Shown: in pieces, positions 12,799 to 18,381 of the stretch
Layout: each line of letters opens with the position of its first letter
How positions within the stretch are numbered: the first letter of the stretch is position 1
DNA from: CAVPRW01 sp046727435 [NCBI: bacterium]
GTDB lineage: Bacteria > Tectomicrobia > Entotheonellia > J063
Reading direction: 5' to 3'
Assembly (NCBI GenBank): GCA_046727435.1
Contig: JBKPCR010000543.1
Span: 1 to 18,381, forward strand
Length of the DNA: 18,381 nt
The notes under the pieces: model-generated
Told to the model about the DNA's origin: nothing
Seen by the model: the letters and a program-made list of their open reading frames with translations, nothing else
Database searches by the model: none
Translations under genes and position numbers: made by a program

Positions 12799-15700
12799 AT
12801 GAGCTTCGAGGAGATTGTGGACCAGGCCCTGGCCATGCTCCAACGGCGGGGCCGCGTGGCCTATCGCACGCTCAAACGCCAGTTCCAGCTCGATGAGGAC
12901 GCGCTTGAGGACCTGAAGACGGAGCTCATCAAAGCTCAGCGCCTCGCCGTGGACGAGGATGGGGCAGTGCTGGTCTGGACGGGCGGCACGGCGTCGGCCG
13001 CGGCCCCCGCCGCCGCTCCCAAGCCCGTGCAGGCCCCGGCCCCGCTGACCTATACGCCGCCCCACCTGGCCGAGAAGATTCTCGCGGCCCGCCCTGCTCT
13101 GGAAGGCGAGCGCAAGCAGGTCACCGTGTTCTTTGCCGACCTCAAGGACTCCACCCGGCTCATCGAGGGCCTCGACCCCGAAGCCGCCCAGCAGCTCCTC
13201 GATCCCGCCATTCACCTGATGATGGACGCCGTGCACCGCTTCGAGGGCACGGTGAACCAGGTCATGGGCGATGGCATTATGGCGCTCTTCGGGGCCCCCA
13301 TTGCGCATGAGGATCATGCCCTGCGCGCCTGCTATGCCGCCCTGGCCGTGCAGAGCGCCATCCGGACCTATGCCGAAGTGGTACGGCGCACGCACGGGAT
13401 GCTACTGCAACTGCGGCTGGGGCTCAATGCCGGCGAGGTGGTGGTGCGGGCCATTGGCAACGATCTGCACACGGACTACTCGGCGGTGGGACAGCACACG
13501 CACCTGGCGGCGCGGATGGAGCAACTGGCGGCACCGGGGAGCATCCTGCTGACCGCGGCCGTCCTGCAGCTGGTGGAGGGCCTGGTGCGGGTCACGGCGC
13601 TGGGACCGCTGCCGGTCAAGGGGTTTACGGAGCCCGTTGAGGGGTTCGAGCTGCTCGGGGCGAGTGACCTCCGGCGGCGCCTGCAAGCCGCGGCGCTGCG
13701 CGGCCTGACGCGCTTCGTCGGGCGGGAGCCGGAACTGGTGGCATTGACGCAGGCCCTGGAGCGAGCCGGGGCGGGCCACGGCCAGGTGGTGGCCCTGGTC
13801 GGGGAAGCCGGGGTCGGCAAGTCACGCTTGGTCTACGAGTGTGTCCACTCTCACCGCACCCAGGGCTGGCGGGTACTGGAGGCGGCCTCGGCGTCGTATG
13901 GCAAGGCCACGCCCTATTTTCCGGTGCTGGACCTGCTCAAGCGCTATGCTCATGTGGAGGATCACGACGACACACGCACGGTCCGGGCCAAGGTGACCGG
14001 GCAGGTGCTGATGCTCGACGAGCGGCTGCAGGACGAGATCCCTGCCCTCCTCGCGCTCCTGGACGCGCTGCCAGATGACAGTCCCTTCCTGCACCTCGAT
14101 CCGCCGCAGCGGCGTCAACGCACGCTCGAGGCGCTCAAGCGCCTCCTGCTGCGCGAAAGCCAGGCGCAACCTTTGCTGCTGGTCTGTGAAGACCTGCCCT
14201 GGATCGATAGCGAGACGCAAGCGCTGCTCGACCGCCTCGCCGAGGGCCTGCCGACGGCCCGCATCTTGTTGCTGGTCAACTATCGACCCGAGTATCAGCA
14301 CGGTTGGGGCGGCAAGACCTATTACACGCAACTGCGCCTCGACCCCCTGCCGCCAGCCAGCGCGGACGAGGTGCTCCAGGCGCTCCTGGGGGACGATCCC
14401 AGCCTCGCGCCGCTCAAGCAGCTGCTGATCACGCGCACCGAGGGCAACCCCTTCTTCCTGGAGGAGAGCGTGCGGACGCTGGTGGAGAGCCGCGTGTTGG
14501 TCGGCGAGCCCGGGGGCTACCGCCTGGCGCAGGCGCTGCCGACGATTCAGGTGCCGGCCACAGTACAGGCCGTCCTGGCGGCGCGCATCGACCGCCTGCC
14601 CCCCGAGGAGAAGCGCCTGCTCCAGACGGCCGCCGTCATCGGCACGGAGGTGCCCTTGCCGCTGTTGCAGGCCATCGCCGAGCTGCCCGAAGAGGCCCTG
14701 CATCGTGGTCTCACGCACCTCCAGGCGGCCGAGCTCCTGTACGAGACCCGGCTCTTTCCCGAACGCGAGTACACCTTCAAGCACGCCCTCACCCACGAGG
14801 TGGCCTACGGGAGCCTCTTGCAAGAGCGGCGGCGCCCGCTCCATGCCCGCATCGTCGAAGCCCTCGAGGCGCTTGCCGGGGAGCGGGTGGCCGAACAGGT
14901 GGAACACCTGGCGCACCATGCCCGGCGCGGCGAGGTGTGGGACAAAGCTGTTGTGTACCTGCGGCAGGCCGGGGAAAAGGCCCTGGCACGGTCGGCCTAC
15001 CGCGAGGCTACGGAGTCCTTCGAGCAGGCGATCGTGGCCTTAGGGCATCTGCCCGAGCACCGCGACACGCGCGAGCAGGCCATCGACCTGCGGTTCGCCC
15101 TGCGCTCGGCGCTCCTCCCGTCCGGCGACTTTGGGCGGATCCTGGCGACTGTGCGCGAGGCCGAGGCCCTCGCGGCGGCCCTCGACGACCCGCGTCGGCT
15201 GGGACAGGTCTCCGTCCTTCTGTCAACCTACTTTTCCACCATGGGCGCGTATGACCAGGCGATCGCCGCCGCCCAGCGCACCCTGGCGCTCGCCACAGCC
15301 GATGGGGATGTGGTCCTGCGGGCGCAAGCGAACCAGCGCCTCGGCCAAGCCTACCACTTCCAGGGCGACTATCGTCGGGCGATTGACTGCTTCGGGCAGA
15401 CCGTCGCCGCCCTTGAGGATACACGGCGCCACGAGCGCCTCGGGTTTGTCCTCATGCCCGCCGTGCTCTCCCGTGCCTACGTGGCCTGGTGCCATGCCGA
15501 GCTGGGCCTGTTCGCCGAGGGCCGTGCCCTTGGGGAAGCAGGGCTTCAGATATCGGAAGCGGTGGGTCACCCCCCGAACCTGATGGTTGCCTCGTGGGGG
15601 ATCGGTCTGCTATGCCTCCGCCAAGGCGACCTCTACAGGGCGCTCCCCCTGCTCGCACGCGCCGTGGGCATCTGTCAGGACGTGGACCTCCCGTTCTATT

Positions 15701-16230
15701 TCCCCCCAATGGCGGCGCCCCTGGGCGCCGCGTATACCTTGGCTGGGCGCGTCACCGAGGCCATGCCGCTGCTCACGCAGGCGATGGAACAGGCGATGAC
15801 GATGGGCAGAGTGGACTTCCAGACGCTCAGCAGTCTCTCCCTAGGCGAGACACAGATGCTGGCCAGTCGCCTGGAGGAGGCGCAGGTTCTCGCCGATCGG
15901 GCGCTGGCGCATGCCCGTGCCCACCAGGAACGCGGCAACCAGGCCTATGCCCTGCGCCTCCTCGGCGACATTGCGACACATCGCGATCCTCCTGAAGTCG
16001 AAGCAGCCGACACTCACTACCGAGAGGCTCTCGCCCTGGCCGAGGAGCTGGGGATGCGCCCGCTCGTAGCTCACTGCTACCGCGGTCTGGGCACCTTGTA
16101 TGCCAAGAGCGGCCAGCGGGCGCAGGCCAGCGCCGAACTGGCGATGGCAATCGACCTGTACCGCGCCATGGAGATGACCTTCTGGCTGCCGCAGGCGGAG
16201 GCGGCATTGGCGCAGGTGGAGGGGCGGTGA
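12799..16230 (+). CDS. Class III nucleotidyl cyclase-like / AAA ATPase / TPR-type signalling protein (paralogue 1)
   Basis: GGAGGG (12787-12792) six bases before ATG 12799 sets the start of this 1143-residue protein. Residues 1-62 form a charged helical domain. Residues about 102-287 form a class III cyclase domain with both metal Asp residues ([10 protein letters not shown]114; [11 protein letters not shown]158) and R239, but the transition-state Asn is His235 ([10 protein letters not shown]). Residues 300-480 are an AAA-type ATPase with Walker A GEAGVGKS (335-342) and Walker B LLLVCED (459-465). The long remainder is Ala/Leu-rich helical repeats resembling TPR (for example [29 protein letters not shown]). 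Such proteins are STAND-like signal-integrating ATPases; cyclase output is uncertain here because of the His. The stop overlaps the next start by one base. Confidence 0.88.
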   Translation: MSFEEIVDQALAMLQRRGRVAYRTLKRQFQLDEDALEDLKTELIKAQRLAVDEDGAVLVWTGGTASAAAPAAAPKPVQAPAPLTYTPPHLAEKILAARPALEGERKQVTVFFADLKDSTRLIEGLDPEAAQQLLDPAIHLMMDAVHRFEGTVNQVMGDGIMALFGAPIAHEDHALRACYAALAVQSAIRTYAEVVRRTHGMLLQLRLGLNAGEVVVRAIGNDLHTDYSAVGQHTHLAARMEQLAAPGSILLTAAVLQLVEGLVRVTALGPLPVKGFTEPVEGFELLGASDLRRRLQAAALRGLTRFVGREPELVALTQALERAGAGHGQVVALVGEAGVGKSRLVYECVHSHRTQGWRVLEAASASYGKATPYFPVLDLLKRYAHVEDHDDTRTVRAKVTGQVLMLDERLQDEIPALLALLDALPDDSPFLHLDPPQRRQRTLEALKRLLLRESQAQPLLLVCEDLPWIDSETQALLDRLAEGLPTARILLLVNYRPEYQHGWGGKTYYTQLRLDPLPPASADEVLQALLGDDPSLAPLKQLLITRTEGNPFFLEESVRTLVESRVLVGEPGGYRLAQALPTIQVPATVQAVLAARIDRLPPEEKRLLQTAAVIGTEVPLPLLQAIAELPEEALHRGLTHLQAAELLYETRLFPEREYTFKHALTHEVAYGSLLQERRRPLHARIVEALEALAGERVAEQVEHLAHHARRGEVWDKAVVYLRQAGEKALARSAYREATESFEQAIVALGHLPEHRDTREQAIDLRFALRSALLPSGDFGRILATVREAEALAAALDDPRRLGQVSVLLSTYFSTMGAYDQAIAAAQRTLALATADGDVVLRAQANQRLGQAYHFQGDYRRAIDCFGQTVAALEDTRRHERLGFVLMPAVLSRAYVAWCHAELGLFAEGRALGEAGLQISEAVGHPPNLMVASWGIGLLCLRQGDLYRALPLLARAVGICQDVDLPFYFPPMAAPLGAAYTLAGRVTEAMPLLTQAMEQAMTMGRVDFQTLSSLSLGETQMLASRLEEAQVLADRALAHARAHQERGNQAYALRLLGDIATHRDPPEVEAADTHYREALALAEELGMRPLVAHCYRGLGTLYAKSGQRAQASAELAMAIDLYRAMEMTFWLPQAEAALAQVEGR

Positions 16231-18381
16231 TGGACTTTTACAACGTGTTCGACCAAGCCCTCGCTCTCCTCCGACAGCGGGGACGGGTATCCTATCGCGC
16301 ACTGAAGGTCCAGTTCCACCTGGATGACGAGCAACTCGACGCCCTCAAGGAAGAACTGCTCTATACACACCAGGGGGATGTTGAAGATGATGGGCGGGGT
16401 CTGGTATGGACTGGAGGGGCGAGCGCAACGCCAGCACCGATCCCAAAGCCCGGACCACCAGTGCAGGAGGCTGAGCAGCTGGAAGCGCCACCGGCCCAGA
16501 GTGAACCCCCACCAGCTGCCCCGCGTGCACCAGACGCCGAACGCCGCCAACTCACCGTGCTGTTTTGTGACTTGGTGGATTCGACCGTGCTGGCCAGCCA
16601 GCTCGACCCGGAGGAGTGGCGCGAGGTGGTGCGGGCGTATCAAGACACCTGTGCCAAGGTGATTGCCCGCTATGAGGGGCATATCGCGCAATATCTCGGC
16701 GATGGTTTGCTCGTCTACTTTGGCTACCCCTCTGCCCGTGAGGATGATGCCCAGCGGGCGGTGCGTGCCGGGCTGGGCGTCGTGGAGGCCATGGGCCAAC
16801 TGAATATGCGCCTGACCCAGGAGCGAGGGGTGTCCCTGGCCGTGCGCCTGGGCATCCATACCGGGATGGTGGTGGTAGGGGAGGTGGGGGGAGGCACGCG
16901 TCAGGAGCAGTTGGCGCTGGGCGAGACGCCCAACCTCGCCGCCCGCCTGCAAGCCATGGCGGCGCCCAATACCCTGGTGCTCAGCGCGACCACCTCTCAG
17001 CTGCTCGGCGGCTTCTTTGCCTGCCAGTCCTCAGGCGCACAGCTGCTGAAAGGTGTCGCCCAGCCGCTCGAGGTCTATCAGGTCTTGTACGAGAGTACCG
17101 CCCGCAGTCGCCTGGAAGCAGCCGGCCGCACCGGCTTGACCCCGCTGGTGGGTCGGGAGCAGGAGATCGGGCTGCTGGTGGAGCGCTGGGCGCAGGTCAC
17201 GGAAGGCGTGGGGCAGGTGGTGCTGCTCAGCGGCGAAGCCGGCATCGGCAAATCGCGCCTGGTGCAGGTGCTGACCGAACGCGTGGCGGCCGAGCCGCAG
17301 GCGTGGCTGACGCCGTGCCAGTGTTCGCCCTATTACCAGCACACCGCGTTGTATCCCATGATCGACCTGCTAGGGCGGGTGGCGCTGCGCTTGGAGCGGG
17401 AGGAGGCCCCCGAGCAGAAGCTGCGCAAACTGGAAGGGTTCGTGGTGCAGTATGGCCTGCCGCTGGCGGAGACGGTGCCGCTCCTGGCCGCCCTCCTCGC
17501 TATCCCACTGGGCGCCGACTATGCCCCTCTCACCTTCTCGCCCGAGCAGCAGAAGCAGAAGACGCTCCAGGCCTTCCTGGCGATCTTCCTGCGCATTGCG
17601 GCCCAGCAGCCGGTGCTCTTCGTCATGGAAGACCTGCACTGGGTCGACCCCTCCACGCTGGAGCTGCTCACCCTCCTGGTCGATCAAGGCCCCACCGCCC
17701 GCATCCTGGCGCTGTGGACCTTTCGGCCCGACTTCCGCCCGCCCTGGACGGGGCGCTCACACCTCACCCAGGTGACGCTCACTCGCTTGCCGCGGCGCCA
17801 CGCGGCGGAGCTGACCGGCCAGGTGGCCCACGGCAAGGCACTCCCCCCTGAGGTGGTGGAGCAGGTGGTGGCCAGGACCGATGGGGTGCCATTGTTCGTG
17901 GAGGAGTTGACCAAAATGGTGCTGGAGTCCGGCCTGCTCCAGGAGCACGCGGAGCATTACGAGCTCACCAGGCCGCTGCCGCCGCTGGCGATTCCCACCA
18001 CCCTGCACGACTCGCTCATGGCGCGGCTGGATCGCCTGGCGGCGGTGAAGAGCCTGGCGCAACTCGGGGCGACGCTGGGGCGCGAGTTTTCCTACGAGCT
18101 GCTACAGGCCGTCTCGCCCTGGGACGAAGAGACCCTACGGCGTGGGCTGCACCAGTTGGTGCAGGCGGAGTTTGTATATCAGCAGGGGATGCCACCGCAG
18201 GCGACGTACCTCTTTAAGCATGCGCTGATCCAGGACGCGTCCTATCAATCGTTGCTGCGGAGTACCCGCCAGCAGTACCATCAGCGCATTGCGCAGGTCT
18301 TAGAAGCGCACTTTGCGGAGATCGCCGAGACGCAACCCGAGTTGTTGGCGCACCATTATACGCAGGCGGGCCTCACCGAAC
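16230..18381 (+). CDS. Class III nucleotidyl cyclase / AAA ATPase signalling protein (paralogue 2, partial)
   Basis: The start at 16230 shares its A with the previous stop (TGATG) and has a GGTGGAGGGG ribosome site. The frame stays open to the window end: 717 residues, C-terminus missing. It aligns with paralogue 1 without gaps over at least 342 residues: the same N-terminal helical domain, D114 (LFCDLVDST), D158 ([10 protein letters not shown]), Walker A GEAGIGKS (335-342). At 235 it keeps the canonical Asn ([10 protein letters not shown]), so this copy looks catalytically competent. The Walker B is [12 protein letters not shown]. Tandem duplication followed by divergence is the likely history. 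Both genes probably form one operon under the promoter at 12706. Confidence 0.88.
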   Translation, partial: MDFYNVFDQALALLRQRGRVSYRALKVQFHLDDEQLDALKEELLYTHQGDVEDDGRGLVWTGGASATPAPIPKPGPPVQEAEQLEAPPAQSEPPPAAPRAPDAERRQLTVLFCDLVDSTVLASQLDPEEWREVVRAYQDTCAKVIARYEGHIAQYLGDGLLVYFGYPSAREDDAQRAVRAGLGVVEAMGQLNMRLTQERGVSLAVRLGIHTGMVVVGEVGGGTRQEQLALGETPNLAARLQAMAAPNTLVLSATTSQLLGGFFACQSSGAQLLKGVAQPLEVYQVLYESTARSRLEAAGRTGLTPLVGREQEIGLLVERWAQVTEGVGQVVLLSGEAGIGKSRLVQVLTERVAAEPQAWLTPCQCSPYYQHTALYPMIDLLGRVALRLEREEAPEQKLRKLEGFVVQYGLPLAETVPLLAALLAIPLGADYAPLTFSPEQQKQKTLQAFLAIFLRIAAQQPVLFVMEDLHWVDPSTLELLTLLVDQGPTARILALWTFRPDFRPPWTGRSHLTQVTLTRLPRRHAAELTGQVAHGKALPPEVVEQVVARTDGVPLFVEELTKMVLESGLLQEHAEHYELTRPLPPLAIPTTLHDSLMARLDRLAAVKSLAQLGATLGREFSYELLQAVSPWDEETLRRGLHQLVQAEFVYQQGMPPQATYLFKHALIQDASYQSLLRSTRQQYHQRIAQVLEAHFAEIAETQPELLAHHYTQAGLTE

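Noticed and set aside
13822-14919. Long minus-strand frame (about 365 codons) inside the first cyclase gene
   Set aside because: It is antisense in high-GC coding DNA and rich in His/Arg/Gln as expected for a shadow frame. The sense frame has clear domains.
14304-15254. A 316-codon + strand frame in the cyclase gene
   Set aside because: It is the +1 shadow, rich in Ala/Gly/Arg/Pro without motifs, inside a verified coding region.
1-18381. CRISPR arrays, rRNA genes, long tandem repeats
   Set aside because: No regularly spaced direct repeats or rRNA-like sequence were seen on reading the window; short repeats found are listed separately.

Overview
The window looks like a chromosomal contig from an uncultured, GC-rich bacterium. 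Both ends carry conserved chromosomal genes: a crotonase tail and a flavin-dependent oxidoreductase on the left, and two giant cyclase-ATPase-repeat regulators on the right. Such regulators are typical of large-genome soil or symbiont lineages; a Tectomicrobia/Entotheonella-like host is a guess from general resemblance only. Between the ends, from about 1.9 to 12.5 kb, lies a decaying phage- or plasmid-like integrated element.

Layout. 3-140 is the C-terminus of an enoyl-CoA hydratase-like protein. 216-1421 is an intact luciferase-like flavin oxidoreductase. 1523-1717 (minus) is a small membrane protein. 1887-2105 is a broken tyrosine-integrase remnant that runs directly into the 5' half of a tRNA-Leu(UAA) gene (2108-2148), followed by a strong intrinsic terminator. 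2389-3273 is an unknown protein. 3479-4196 is a compact operon of a ribbon-helix-helix-like protein, an excisionase-type DNA-binding protein and an unknown protein. 4354-5031 is a CHC2-zinc/Toprim primase that is interrupted and truncated. 5217-6213 holds three small membrane/coiled-coil proteins. 6214-7052 has no recognisable gene. 7053-8601 (minus) is a large, broken tyrosine recombinase.

From 12450 down to 9018 the minus strand carries one tightly coupled phage-style operon: truncated dnaB helicase, three small unknown proteins, a dNMP-kinase-like P-loop protein, a membrane/coiled-coil protein split by a MITE, two small unknown proteins, an HTH-ASCH fusion protein and possibly one more short gene. 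Several junctions are 4-base ATGA overlaps. The element therefore combined integration (integrase, excisionase), replication (primase, DnaB) and nucleotide metabolism.

Three observations stand out. First, five different genes are interrupted by a stop codon exactly where tryptophan is expected (three TGA, two TAG) while the reading frame continues intact; a sixth (dnaB) has TAG where glutamine is expected. Second, a 100-bp MITE with perfect 18-bp terminal inverted repeats and a 9-bp target duplication has split a phage-type gene, and the original frame is restored precisely when it is removed. Third, an HTH domain resembling sigma region 4 is fused to an ASCH domain. The right end (12799-18381) carries two tandem cyclase/AAA ATPase paralogues that align without gaps through the cyclase domain, one of which lacks the expected catalytic Asn.
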